DNA of 64,000 bases from Paenibacillus oralis (GTDB taxonomy: Bacteria > Bacillota > Bacilli > Paenibacillales > Paenibacillaceae). Below the pieces are notes generated by a model, which was given only the letters and a program-made list of their open reading frames with translations, did no database searches and had not been told where the DNA came from. A program made the position numbers and the translations under genes. The stretch is taken from assembly GCF_003863965.1 (NCBI RefSeq), contig NZ_RRCN01000001.1, forward strand, positions 6,817,071 through 6,881,070, given 5' to 3'. Shown here piece by piece: positions 23,279 to 31,777 of this stretch (position 1 is the first letter of the stretch; every line of letters begins with the position of its first letter).

Positions 23279-24003
23279 ATGGAAGATGTATTTCACATTG
23301 GCGGCAAGACGTTGTCCAGCCGATTATTTATCGGCACCGGCAAATATAACCGGAACGCGCTGATTCCCGAAGTGATCGCAAGGTCGGGAGCGGAAGTGAT
23401 TACCGTAGCGTTAAGGCGGGTTAACCCGGACTGGGAGGAGGAAAATCTTCTTCACCATATTCCCCCGCATATGACGCTTCTGCCGAACACCCCCGGGCGG
23501 CGGATATGGGCCATTGGATCAAATTAGAGGTGATTAATGATCAGAGATATCTGCTTCCGGACAATATGGAGACGATCAGAGCCACGGAAGTGCTGGCCGC
23601 CGAAGGATTCGCGGTGTTTCCTTATATGAACCCGGATCTGACGGCTTCCTTCCGGCTAAGGGACGCGGGCGCTGTGGCGGTCATGCCGCTCGGGTCGCCC
23701 ATCGGCAGCAACAGGGGCCTTCGCACCAAAGAGCTGATCGGCATGATGATCGAAGAAGCGGGGCTGCCTGTCATCGTGGACGCCGGAATCGGCCGGCCTT
23801 CGGAAGCCGCGGAAGCGATGGAAATGGGAGCCGCCGCCGTTCTACTGAACACGGCTATTGCCACCGCACGCGATCCGCTTGGTATGGCGGAAGCGTTTCG
23901 CGGTGCGGTGGCGGCGGGCAGACAGGCCTATTTGGCGGGATTGGGCCCGATGCAGCAAGAAGCCGTTGCCTCCTCCCCATTAACCGGATTCCTGGACGAA
24001 TAG
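23279..24003 (+). pseudogene. thiG: thiG, thiazole synthase, broken by internal deletion and frameshift
   Basis: The N-terminal part (23279-23527) reads IGGKTLSSRLFIGTGKY...ITVALRRVN...LLPNTPG and then runs into a stop. The C-terminal part continues in another frame from about 23498 (GHWIKLEVINDQRYLLPDN, VMPLGSPIGSNRGL, VIVDAGIGRPSEAAEAMEMG) to 24003. Compared with the normal family pattern, about 14 residues between LPNTxG and the RAA-G-WIKLEV helix are missing together with the frame. The catalytic Lys in WIKLEV is still encoded. As read, no full ThiG can be made, so the cell should depend on thiazole or thiamine uptake, unless this is an assembly error in a GC-rich spot (CCCCCGGGCGGCGG near 23490). 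Confidence 0.88.
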
Positions 24004-24013
24004 GAGCGGACGA

Positions 24014-25117
24014 ATGAGTTTTTATAACAAGCTATTGTCGTTGGAACAGTTTCCCTTTCAGGAGCGCTGGCCGCAATATTCCGATGCGGATATTAGGCGG
24101 GTGCTGGCAAAGCGGAAAATAAATGAAGAAGATTTGCTCGTTTTGCTGTCCCCGGCGGCCGGGAAACATCTGGAAGAAATGGCCCAGATGGCCCGGCAAG
24201 TGACCCGGAGCCAGTTCGGTCATACCATACAGCTGTTCACCCCGATGTATGTGTCCGATTTCTGCGTGAATCACTGCGAATATTGCAGCTTCAGCTCTAT
24301 CTACGATTTTCCGCGCAGGAAATTGAATATGCAAGAAGTCGAGCGGGAAGCGGCCGCGATCGCCTCTACCGGCACCCGCCATATTTTGCTGTTGACGGGC
24401 GAATCGCGCAAAGACTCTCCGGCCGGCTATATTAAGGATTGCGTTAAGGTTTTGCGCGGGTATTTTGCTTCGATCGGCATTGAAGTAAATCCCATGTCCC
24501 TCGCCGAATACCGGGAGCTGGCCGAAGCGGGCGTTGACAGTTTGACCGTCTTTCAGGAAGTGTATCACCGGGAAACGTACGGGAAGCTGCATATTAAAGG
24601 CCCCAAACGTAATTTTAAAAACCGCCTTGACGCGCCGGAGCGCGGCTGTGCAGCGGGATTTCGTTCCGTAAATATCGGCGCATTGCTCGGTTTATATGAT
24701 TGGCGGCAGGAGGCGTTTATTACGGCGCTGCATGCCAATTATCTTCAGCAGAAGTACCCCGACTGCGAAATCAGCTTGTCAATCCCGAGATTCCGCCCTT
24801 TTCTGGGAGACTTTCATCCGGCAGCGGAGGTGACGGACAGGGCGCTGGTGCAGATTATTGCCGCTTATCGCCTCTTTTTGCCCCGGGCCGGCATCACCTT
24901 GTCCAGCAGAGAACCCGTTCCATTACGCGATAAATTGGTGCATCTCGGGGTGACCAAGATATCGGCGGGCGTGTCCACGGCGGTCGGGGGTCACACCGAT
25001 GCCGGAGGAACGCCGCAATTTGAAATCTCGGACGGGCGCAGCGTGCCGGAAATCCGTGAGATGCTGTATCAAAACGGGTTGCAGCCGGTTTTTAAAGATT
25101 GGGATGTTCTTGTTTGA
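24014..25117 (+). CDS. thiH: 2-iminoacetate synthase ThiH (radical SAM)
   Basis: 367 residues. The radical-SAM cluster motif is CVNHCEYCSF near residue 82 (CxxxCxxC), followed by ILLLTGESRKDSP and the family end FEISDGRSVPEIREMLYQ. It cleaves tyrosine to dehydroglycine for thiazole formation in oxygen-poor conditions; the aerobic alternative ThiO is absent from this operon. The gene follows thiG by ten bases and has GGAG before its ATG. It looks fully intact, unlike thiG. Confidence 0.95.
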   Translation: MSFYNKLLSLEQFPFQERWPQYSDADIRRVLAKRKINEEDLLVLLSPAAGKHLEEMAQMARQVTRSQFGHTIQLFTPMYVSDFCVNHCEYCSFSSIYDFPRRKLNMQEVEREAAAIASTGTRHILLLTGESRKDSPAGYIKDCVKVLRGYFASIGIEVNPMSLAEYRELAEAGVDSLTVFQEVYHRETYGKLHIKGPKRNFKNRLDAPERGCAAGFRSVNIGALLGLYDWRQEAFITALHANYLQQKYPDCEISLSIPRFRPFLGDFHPAAEVTDRALVQIIAAYRLFLPRAGITLSSREPVPLRDKLVHLGVTKISAGVSTAVGGHTDAGGTPQFEISDGRSVPEIREMLYQNGLQPVFKDWDVLV

Positions 25118-25143
25118 GAGATAGTCGGGTAGTGGATACACCA

Positions 25144-25195
25144 GGAAGCGGCGTGGTTCATTAGCTGGACGCGCGCCGCTTCCTTTAATTTTTTG
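25144..25195 (+). terminator. Rho-independent terminator of the thi operon
   Basis: GGAAGCGGCG (25144-25153) pairs with CGCCGCTTCC (25174-25183), followed by TTTAATTTTTT. Confidence 0.85.
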
Positions 25196-25273
25196 GAGTC
25201 CGTCGTATACCTTCTAGAGTCCTTTACGTATCACACATGAAGTCAATCAAGGTTATCTGCAAAAGACCGGGTA

Positions 25274-26659
25274 TTACAAGTTAGGCGAATAATTTGGATT
25301 AGCCAGCATTTGAGAAACGATATAAACGAGGTCACCGTCATTGACATAACCATCTATGATCTGATCAGCATTGTGCAATACGGTGTCCGTATCTGCCGCT
25401 GCTTTCCCGTAATAATATCCATCGATTGCAAGGTCAACGAGCGTGTATTCCCCAGATTTGTTAACGTCCACTAAAGGTGCTTCCTCAACGGTTACGGTGT
25501 CGAGCAAACAGTTTTCTTCGTCCAAGTCAAATTCCCGCTCTATGTCCGCAATTCTTCCTTTCAGGGCATCTACATCGCCCGTGCCTGTTGCTATTGCCCT
25601 AAATTTAAGTTTTACAATGACCGTATCTTCATTAATGCCATAGTCTTTCCCTTGGCTGGCGATGATAAAGCGGATGCTACCGTTTTTATCTACGGGATCA
25701 TTATAAACCTTGTAACCCGTTACTTCCTCGTATCCTACGAATTCAAAAAGGCCGGTATCATAGTTAATAGTGAAGTCCTCAGCATATATATTCTCCACGT
25801 TTTTCAAGGAAATGTTTGCTACAAACTCTTGACCAACGACCACCTTTTCGTCATCAATAGTCACATAGAGAGTTGGATCGGCAAGAGCCGCTGCCGGTGT
25901 TGCCGCTACCTCATTGGAATAACCGGACTCCAACCCATCCTCCATTGCGGACACAACGAAGTAATAGGTTGCGCCGTTCGTCAGCCCGGGGATCGTGTAG
26001 TCTCCATAAACAACTGATGTTACACTTACTGAGCTTGTATATTTTCCTGATTCCATACCGTAGTATATGGTGTAGCTGTCCGCACCTTCAACCGTTTCCC
26101 AGGACAAGGTTGCATTGCTATCCCCGGCTGTGGCTTCGAGATTAAGAGGCGCATCCGGAACGGTATTATAAAAATTCAACTCCGCCACTTGGTACGTAAT
26201 TGTGCTGGCCTGATAAACCATAACCTTTGATACATTCGTAAAAGCTTTCGGAAAATTGTAGATATTGCTATCTCCTTTAATCACCTGCTTGGAAAAACTC
26301 CCGATTATAGTGCCGTTGCTGTTATAAAACAGCATATATATGGGCCCGTTATTATAATTAAGTATTTGCATTTTGTATGCACTGATTACTGTGGGGCTGG
26401 CAAATTGATAAATGAGCATATCTTTTACGGAAGCGTCACTGCGTTCATGAACCAGATTAAAATATGTGGACTCATTATCGTCTGTAACTAACGTGGTAGA
26501 TCCCAAAATGTTATCGATTCTTGATCCCGTTTTTATTGTCTTTCCATTCAGAAGTCCGACAGGATCGTCTTTCGCCTGTACAAGTGATGTCATTAAAAAT
26601 GAAGCACACAACACCAATAATAGTGATATAATAGCCTTTCTTACCCATTTCACCGCCAC
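25274..26659 (-). CDS. Secreted FN3-cohesin-dockerin-type protein
   Basis: 461 residues with a signal peptide (residues 1-29, AIISLLLVLCASFLMTSLVQA). The order is: an N-terminal beta-sandwich like F5/8-type binding modules (about 30-165, GSTTLVTDDNESTYFN), one fibronectin type III domain (170-258, PDAPLNLEATAGDSNATLSW), a cohesin-like domain (263-390, LYVTIDDEKVVVGQEF, DTGLFEFVGYEEV) and a C-terminal dockerin-like segment with VDVNKSGEYTLVDLAI and a second half with D/N ligands. It may bind carbohydrate or assemble with other cell-surface proteins; the cohesin and dockerin on one chain allow self-association. GTG start at 26659 with GGGAGGAA upstream. Confidence 0.85.
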   Translation of the reverse strand: MAVKWVRKAIISLLLVLCASFLMTSLVQAKDDPVGLLNGKTIKTGSRIDNILGSTTLVTDDNESTYFNLVHERSDASVKDMLIYQFASPTVISAYKMQILNYNNGPIYMLFYNSNGTIIGSFSKQVIKGDSNIYNFPKAFTNVSKVMVYQASTITYQVAELNFYNTVPDAPLNLEATAGDSNATLSWETVEGADSYTIYYGMESGKYTSSVSVTSVVYGDYTIPGLTNGATYYFVVSAMEDGLESGYSNEVAATPAAALADPTLYVTIDDEKVVVGQEFVANISLKNVENIYAEDFTINYDTGLFEFVGYEEVTGYKVYNDPVDKNGSIRFIIASQGKDYGINEDTVIVKLKFRAIATGTGDVDALKGRIADIEREFDLDEENCLLDTVTVEEAPLVDVNKSGEYTLVDLAIDGYYYGKAAADTDTVLHNADQIIDGYVNDGDLVYIVSQMLANPNYSPNL

Positions 26660-27061
26660 AAGTTATTCCTCCCTACTGTATTAACTTACAACTCAATAGT
26701 AGAAAATTCCCAGGAATCTTGTCCAAACATTATTATACATATTTATAATAATATGTAATATTATAGAAAAATTAATTTTAAATGGAAGAGATTTTATGAA
26801 ACAAAAAATATTCGTTAGGCCAATACATAGACATACATGCACCTTTAACGCTTTATTTTCGGAACTTGTCATAGATCTTCTGAATCCCTTTACGAACTAC
26901 ATTGGAACGAGTCGTTTTCAGCGCCTGACTTTTTAATCTATCTACTTCCGCCTCCTCACCCATCCGCTAAACTTATTTTTTCTGTCCGGTAGCTGTCCGT
27001 TTCATGCACATCAAAGACAACATAGGATGGCTTAGAAAATCACCTCACAAAAAAGGAAGGG
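26660..27061. other. AT-rich intergenic region with palindrome and possible small ORF
   Basis: ACATATT (26737-26743) and AATATGT (26750-26756) form an inverted repeat about 80 bases before the secreted-protein gene and may be an operator. On the minus strand, 26853-26963 encodes a 36-residue lysine-rich frame (starts MGEEAEVDRLKSQ, ends IQKIYDKFRK), whose ATG overlaps the stop (26956-26958) of another short frame. Neither has a good ribosome binding site, so they could be remnants. Nothing else is recognisable. Confidence 0.35.
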
Positions 27062-27976
27062 ATGGCGGTGCCTAAAGTTACTGTGCTTCTCCCAACTTAC
27101 AATTCGTCGCGCTATATTCTTAGATCCGCACAGAGTATTTTGGATCAAACATTGAAAGATTTTGAATTTATCATCATTGACGACGGATCACAGGATGACA
27201 CCTTAGCGAAACTGCAGCAGTTGAAGGACCCTAGGATTCGTCTCATAAGTCACAAGACAAATAGGGGGCTAATTTATTCCCTCAATCAGGGCATTGAAAT
27301 GGCCGGCGGGGAGTATATCGCCAGAATGGACGCCGATGATCTCTCTCTTCCAAAGCGATTGGAGCGCCAGGTCGCATATCTCGACACCCACCCCGATGTT
27401 GGGGTTTTGGGAGGGCTGATGAAATGGCTGCATAACCGCGAGCTTATCCCCAAACCGGTCACCCATGATGGAATCCGCTGCTGGCAGCTGTTTCACCCAT
27501 GCCTTTGCCACCCTACCGTGATGATGCGTACAAGCGTGCTGCAAAATCACGGCTTTCGTTATGACGAACAATATAAACACGCCGAGGATTATGAGTTGTG
27601 GGAACGGCTTGGCCAAGTCACCCGGTTGGCGAATTTGCCCTATTGCGTTCTTTATTACAGGTCCCATGAAGGACAAGTATCAAGACAACACCGGTCCATC
27701 CAAGAGCAGAGTTTAAAAAAGGTGCAATATCGGCAGTTGCGCATGATCGGCATTACGCCAACGGAAGAAGAGTATACGCTGCATATGCAGCTGGGCCATT
27801 TTCATGTCCCGGTGTATCACGCCGAGTCTTATGAAACAGCCGTAGATTGGGTCGGCAAAGTGATCCGGCACAATCATGACGCTAAAGTTTACGATGCGCA
27901 GACCCTTCATAGCGTGCTAAACAGATGCTTAATCTACTCGGGCCGACTTCCGGAGGGGGTTTACGAATCGGACTAG
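27062..27976 (+). CDS. Family 2 glycosyltransferase
   Basis: 304 residues of GT-A fold: VTVLLPTYNSSRYILRSAQS at the N-terminus, FEFIIIDDGSQDDTL, NRGLIYSLNQGIEMAGGEYI and the nucleotide-sugar/metal motif ARMDADD. Then come YDEQYKHAEDYELWERLG, typical of GT2 enzymes of the WcaA type, and a helical C-terminal extension. It transfers a sugar from a nucleotide donor in the cytosol, probably for a surface polysaccharide or glycoprotein. It stands alone, with no polysaccharide operon around it, next to the dockerin-type protein. GGAAGG precedes the ATG closely; GTG at 27068 is an alternative. Confidence 0.9.
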   Translation: MAVPKVTVLLPTYNSSRYILRSAQSILDQTLKDFEFIIIDDGSQDDTLAKLQQLKDPRIRLISHKTNRGLIYSLNQGIEMAGGEYIARMDADDLSLPKRLERQVAYLDTHPDVGVLGGLMKWLHNRELIPKPVTHDGIRCWQLFHPCLCHPTVMMRTSVLQNHGFRYDEQYKHAEDYELWERLGQVTRLANLPYCVLYYRSHEGQVSRQHRSIQEQSLKKVQYRQLRMIGITPTEEEYTLHMQLGHFHVPVYHAESYETAVDWVGKVIRHNHDAKVYDAQTLHSVLNRCLIYSGRLPEGVYESD

Positions 27977-28082
27977 TAGACGGTATCAAAATAATGTAAG
28001 TATGGGGGAGTGTTGGGCATCTCTTGCAGAGTAGAGGTGGAGGTTATGGAAAAACGGCCAAGCTAGGCTGTTAAAAACTCTA

Positions 28083-28299
28083 GCGAGAACATAAGGGGAA
28101 AAAATGGCGCTATTTCAGCGAGATCACCCATTCTGAGAGAAATAGAGGATATTTATGGCGCTATTTTCTCAAACCGCAGGGTGGTGATTGCTTTTTACAC
28201 CATGCATTGGAGAATAAGACTATAAAAATCCTCTATTGGTGATGAACATGCTCCCTTCCGGAAAATAGGACCATAAAGTTCCGCTATTTTTATGAGGGG
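28083..28299 (+). repeat. Dispersed intergenic repeat, copy B
   Basis: Contains AACATAAGGGGAAAAAATGG, GAAATAGAGGATATTTATGG, and ends ACCATAAAGTTCCGCTATTT. It parallels copy A (11507) in the same orientation and copy C (22122) inverted. It fills most of the 357-base gap between the glycosyltransferase and nitroreductase genes. Confidence 0.68.
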
Positions 28300-28333
28300 C
28301 TACCTGCATGCTGAGAATTTCCGGATCATTTCA

Positions 28334-29533
28334 CTAGTTTTCCACGATCAACTCCCGGACATCGCGGCGCATCGTTTGCGGAACCTCCCGCGTAGGGCGG
28401 CCGATGCGGACGAGCATCTGAATGGTCTCTCCGCCGGTAGCATATTCACGGTGGATGCCATCGTACAGCTCCTTCATCTCGGCATACTCTTCCAGCGCCT
28501 GGCTGAGCGGCTGCATCGCCAGCCCCAAACGGTGCGCTTCCAGGATCAATTGACTGTACGCGATGCCGCTTTCGATTTGACTCGTGCGGCTGTTGCCGCT
28601 CGAAAGGATCATCACGTAAGCGGAGGTGCCGGAGACCGACTCTTCGGCGGTCTGCACATACCGATCGGCCGCGGCTTGCCCGGCGTTCATCGACGGGAAC
28701 AAGGTAACCAACGCCTGTACAACATGCCGCATGATGCCGGACGTTCCCTGCCCCTCCACGGAAAAGCCGTACCGGTCACTGTTTTTCTCGCGTTCATTGG
28801 CGCGGAAAATCGCACCGGCCTCCTCCATCACGCGGCTTACGCTCGCTTCGGCCGCGGCGGCTCTGAGCGCGTAGCTTCCCAGCTTGCGCACATCTTCCTC
28901 GTCCTGGTACACCTTGAAGGTGATGCCGTCCTCGACGCTCAAGCGCTCGAGCGCTTTGACCTCTTCCAGGGTAAGCTTGCCCGGCTGATACGCCAGTCTG
29001 TTTGTATCCGGCAAGAACAGGAAGTCATATAACGGCTCGCTTTGAGGGACCGTTTGTTCCAGCTCGATCCTTGCCGCCGGTTTGGCGTCCATGCTTGCCC
29101 GCAGGTTTCCTTCGTCATATCCGCCATGCGGGAACAAAGTGACGGATGTTACGTAACCCAACTGCCGTCCGGCCACCCGCACATACTCCAAAAACGTGCC
29201 CTGGCTGACCATCATTTGCCTTGAAAGCGGGTCCGCTTGTTCGGACAGACGCTTACTATCGGCGTACAGATAAAAAGCCAGCGGATCGCTGTCGTCAAGC
29301 TTGATCTTCCACGGCTGCATGTTATGTCCGCTGGCCGCCAGCAAACCATGGGCGGCAAGGCGGACACGCGGGTCGTCAAACTGCTGCGCCGTATTTTTTT
29401 GCCAAGGCTCCAAATATTCGGCGGGCTTATACGCTCCGCTAACCAGCAGCAGTCCCGCAAAGGCTGCCAGACCTAAACCTGCGATCCCCGCTATTGCTAT
29501 CAACAAGGCTCTTCTCCCCCTTTGCCGGCTCAT
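28334..29533 (-). CDS. Acg-type nitroreductase-family protein, membrane anchored
   Basis: 399 residues. A basic N-terminus is followed by one transmembrane helix (ALLIAIAGIAGLGLAAFAGLLLV), then a double-length nitroreductase fold. LAAHGLLAASGHNMQPWKI is the FMN-site motif of the Acg/Rv2032-like group and GIAYSQLILEAHRLGLAMQP is the second half signature. The family is thought to store or sequester FMN or reduce nitro compounds. Its start ATGA overlaps the stop of the TetR gene upstream, so the two are co-transcribed and translationally coupled, under the operator at 30232-30258. Confidence 0.88.
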   Translation of the reverse strand: MSRQRGRRALLIAIAGIAGLGLAAFAGLLLVSGAYKPAEYLEPWQKNTAQQFDDPRVRLAAHGLLAASGHNMQPWKIKLDDSDPLAFYLYADSKRLSEQADPLSRQMMVSQGTFLEYVRVAGRQLGYVTSVTLFPHGGYDEGNLRASMDAKPAARIELEQTVPQSEPLYDFLFLPDTNRLAYQPGKLTLEEVKALERLSVEDGITFKVYQDEEDVRKLGSYALRAAAAEASVSRVMEEAGAIFRANEREKNSDRYGFSVEGQGTSGIMRHVVQALVTLFPSMNAGQAAADRYVQTAEESVSGTSAYVMILSSGNSRTSQIESGIAYSQLILEAHRLGLAMQPLSQALEEYAEMKELYDGIHREYATGGETIQMLVRIGRPTREVPQTMRRDVRELIVEN

Positions 29534-30198
29534 TGGACCTTTCTTTCCCGCCCGGACTGAATGGACGAAATAATCAGCGCAATCGATTCCGAAACCAATT
29601 CCTCCGCCGTTGCGCCGTAATAGCTCTGCATATATTTTTCCTTCTTGCTTGCGGTGTTAAAAACGCCGATAATACAGGCCCATGAAACCAACGCCGTTTT
29701 GACCGGATCAAGATCCGCGCGGACGGAACCCTCCGCTATTCCTTTTTTCAGCAAGCCTATTAAGGTTCCCATGATCTCTTCGCCGAGCGCATAACACTCT
29801 TCCTGGGACGCATCCGGGATTCCTTTTTGAAAATCGCGTTCACCGGTTTCATATTCCATAATCGCCTTAAAATAGTCCGGAAACGTACGGTTGAACCGGT
29901 ACATCGTCCAGCCCATCCGCCTGATCGCTTCAATCGCGTCCGCAAAATCCCCGTTGTTCAAATCCTCCTGCAGCATGCCGATCAGCCGTCTGTAACCCCG
30001 GATCATGATTTCAAAATAAATTTGTTCCTTGCCGGTGAAGTAGATGTATACCGTTCTTTTACTGAATTCCGCCGCCTTGGCTACATCATCCATGGTGGCC
30101 GAATAGTACCCTTTTTCGAAAAAAACCTTCTCCGCCGCTTCGATGATGTCGTTTCGGCGGATTTCCTGTTCCTTCTGTCTTCGTTCCTGAGTCCCCAA
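29530..30198 (-). CDS. TetR/AcrR family regulator of the nitroreductase operon
   Basis: 222 residues. The DNA-binding part is DIIEAAEKVFFEKGYYSATM, DDVAKAAEFSKRTVYIYF, with TGKEQIYFEIMIRGY after the recognition helix; the remainder is an all-helical ligand domain. I take TTG at 30198 as start because AGGAGG lies seven bases before it; the frame can be extended to an ATG at 30222. It overlaps the nitroreductase gene by four bases. A long palindrome over its own promoter indicates autorepression. Confidence 0.9.
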   Translation of the reverse strand: MGTQERRQKEQEIRRNDIIEAAEKVFFEKGYYSATMDDVAKAAEFSKRTVYIYFTGKEQIYFEIMIRGYRRLIGMLQEDLNNGDFADAIEAIRRMGWTMYRFNRTFPDYFKAIMEYETGERDFQKGIPDASQEECYALGEEIMGTLIGLLKKGIAEGSVRADLDPVKTALVSWACIIGVFNTASKKEKYMQSYYGATAEELVSESIALIISSIQSGRERKVQ

Positions 30199-30231
30199 TA
30201 GGCTCCCTCCTACAGTTTGCACATGTATGCA

Positions 30232-30281
30232 ATAAAGTAAACTCTAAGTTTACTTTATATTGATATGGATGCCCTTGTCAA
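30232..30281 (-). promoter_or_regulatory. Promoter and TetR operator
   Basis: On the minus strand, TTGACA (30281-30276), 16-base spacer, TATAAA (30259-30254). A perfect 11-base inverted repeat ATAAAGTAAAC / GTTTACTTTAT with a 5-base centre covers 30232-30258 and thus the -10 box and transcription start, the expected repressor position. Confidence 0.82.
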
Positions 30282-30410
30282 TCGCTCCCTTCCCAAAAAG
30301 GGCAAACAAAAAGCACAAACGCCGCTGACGGAATTTGTACCCGTATATCGCAGCATTTGTGCCTGTAAATCGCAATAACAATAACATTTAATTTGCTTGA
30401 GGCCTACGCC

Positions 30411-31067
30411 TCACAGTGTTATGTCCAAAACCTCCGACTCCTTATCGTAGCTTAAGTTTGCTTTTAATCCTTTGGCAACGGCTTGCGCCGGGACATACGT
30501 AACACCTTCGATGATCTTCGGGGCGGCGCCGATCGTTTCTTGAACGCCATTATAGAACACCGTTGTACTTCCGATCGTTAGTGTGATCTTATTGTCGTCT
30601 TTGGAGACGCCGATCGTTTGGGAATCGGGATCCCAGGTCGTTGACGCCCCCAAACTTTTCGCCAATTCGCGCAGTGGAACGAGGTTCGTATTTTGAATCA
30701 TGATGGGAGAATGCTCCAATGACACCTGCTCGCCGTTTACTTTCAACGTCAAATTTGTCGTTTGATAGGCGGGAGCGGCAGGCTTGCTGCTCGTTTTCTT
30801 GTTCGCCGACTGTTTCTTCGAAGTAGAACTGCTTTTTGTACTCGACCCGGATTTACTGCTGCTGGATTTACTGCCGCCGGACTTGGAGCTTGAACCTCCG
30901 CCATTATGATAATGGTACTCCCCGTACTCCAGCCCCCACTTCTCGCAGTTGGTCCGGCACGTATGGCCTCCATTGGCATCGGTACGGCCCGGATGCGCAT
31001 CGGCAGGGGCAGCGCTTGCCGCAACCATCATGATCGCCATACTCAAGACAACAATACGCTTTCTCAT
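30411..31067 (-). CDS. Exported YHYH and copper-amine-oxidase-N-like (stalk) protein
   Basis: 218 residues with signal peptide (IVVLSMAIMMVAASAAPADA). A YHYH-type domain follows (HPGRTDANGGHTCRTNCEKW, then YGEYHYHNGG), rich in His and Cys and probably metal-binding. A Ser/Lys-rich linker of about 45 residues leads to a C-terminal stalk domain of the copper amine oxidase N-terminal type (LTLKVNGEQVSLEHSPIM, NLVPLRELAKSLGA, VTYVPAQAVAKGL). The protein should be secreted and wall-associated. Its role is unknown. Confidence 0.83.
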   Translation of the reverse strand: MRKRIVVLSMAIMMVAASAAPADAHPGRTDANGGHTCRTNCEKWGLEYGEYHYHNGGGSSSKSGGSKSSSSKSGSSTKSSSTSKKQSANKKTSSKPAAPAYQTTNLTLKVNGEQVSLEHSPIMIQNTNLVPLRELAKSLGASTTWDPDSQTIGVSKDDNKITLTIGSTTVFYNGVQETIGAAPKIIEGVTYVPAQAVAKGLKANLSYDKESEVLDITL

Positions 31068-31173
31068 GAATTCTACCTCCCGGATAATTTTTCCTATTTA
31101 ATAGTAACATAGACTTGGTTGATTATGCCGAAAAAACGGAATTCAACTGGTGGAGGCCAGTTCCAACAGACCA

Positions 31174-31615
31174 CAGCGCCTTTTTTCGCCGAAATCAAGC
31201 GCTTTCAGAACGTAACGACACCAGAGACCTTATTTAGCACTAGCGTTGCATAAACTTTTGCTCAAGATTTCCCGTAAAAGCTGACCGGAAATCTAACGGT
31301 TGTAACAGCGGCTATTTTCCGAAAAAAGACCTTTTCTAAATTCTAACGGTTGTGAGCGTTGTTATTTGCCTGAATCTAAGCAAAAATAGCCGGATTTAAG
31401 TGAAATAAGGGTCATGGCAACCGTTAGAGTTTGAAATCAACGTTTTTGGAACAAATAGTGCTTGTGGCATCCGTTAGAAAATTTGTGTGGCTAGTAAATG
31501 TATCTTGTCAGATCAGATTTGATGCAACGCTAGTGCTTATTTAGCAATTAACGCCGGATTTCGCTCCATTTCGGGCAAATAAGGGCACTCAGGTCCGTTA
31601 GCCGCACGCGATCGG
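31174..31615. repeat. Palindromic intergenic repeat (family 2), split by an insertion
   Basis: Removing the 298-bp element at 31238-31535 and one copy of CTTATTTAG leaves a unit running from GTAACGACACCAGAGACCTT (31212-31231) to AAATAAGGGCACTCAGGTCC, then GTTA. It is an imperfect inverted repeat of the kind seen at 3212-3466. It is non-coding. Confidence 0.6.
31238..31535. mobile_element. MITE-like non-autonomous element
   Basis: 298 bp bounded by perfect 14-bp terminal inverted repeats, CACTAGCGTTGCAT (31238-31251) and ATGCAACGCTAGTG (31522-31535). It is flanked by a 9-bp direct repeat CTTATTTAG (31229-31237 and 31536-31544), a target duplication. There is no coding capacity. Inside are two CTAACGGTTGT motifs and two inverted counterparts (CAACCGTTAG, CATCCGTTAG), giving a palindromic internal structure. 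The mobilising transposase is not in the window; the IS256 ends are different. Confidence 0.82.
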
Positions 31616-31659
31616 CCACCCGTCGCCGAGGCCAGATGACAACTCGCGACTCCCCCGAC

Positions 31660-31765
31660 TAGGCCAGCAAGCAACTCGGCAACTCACCGATTCAACGGCA
31701 AACCCACAAAGCGGCTCTATTAGTCAACAAGCAACTCGCAACAAGCAACTCGGCAACAAGCCCAC
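31660..31765. repeat. Short direct repeats
   Basis: Imperfect tandem copies of CAAGCAACTCGGCAAC and shortened versions (near 31668, 31729, 31744) lie just after the end of the MHYT-GGDEF-EAL gene. They are probably slippage-derived. Confidence 0.5.
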
Positions 31766-31777
31766 TCTGCTAACCAA

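Noticed and set aside
23490..23530. Programmed frameshift in thiG
   Set aside because: A simple slip would not restore the roughly 14 missing residues between the two halves, so deletion is the better explanation.
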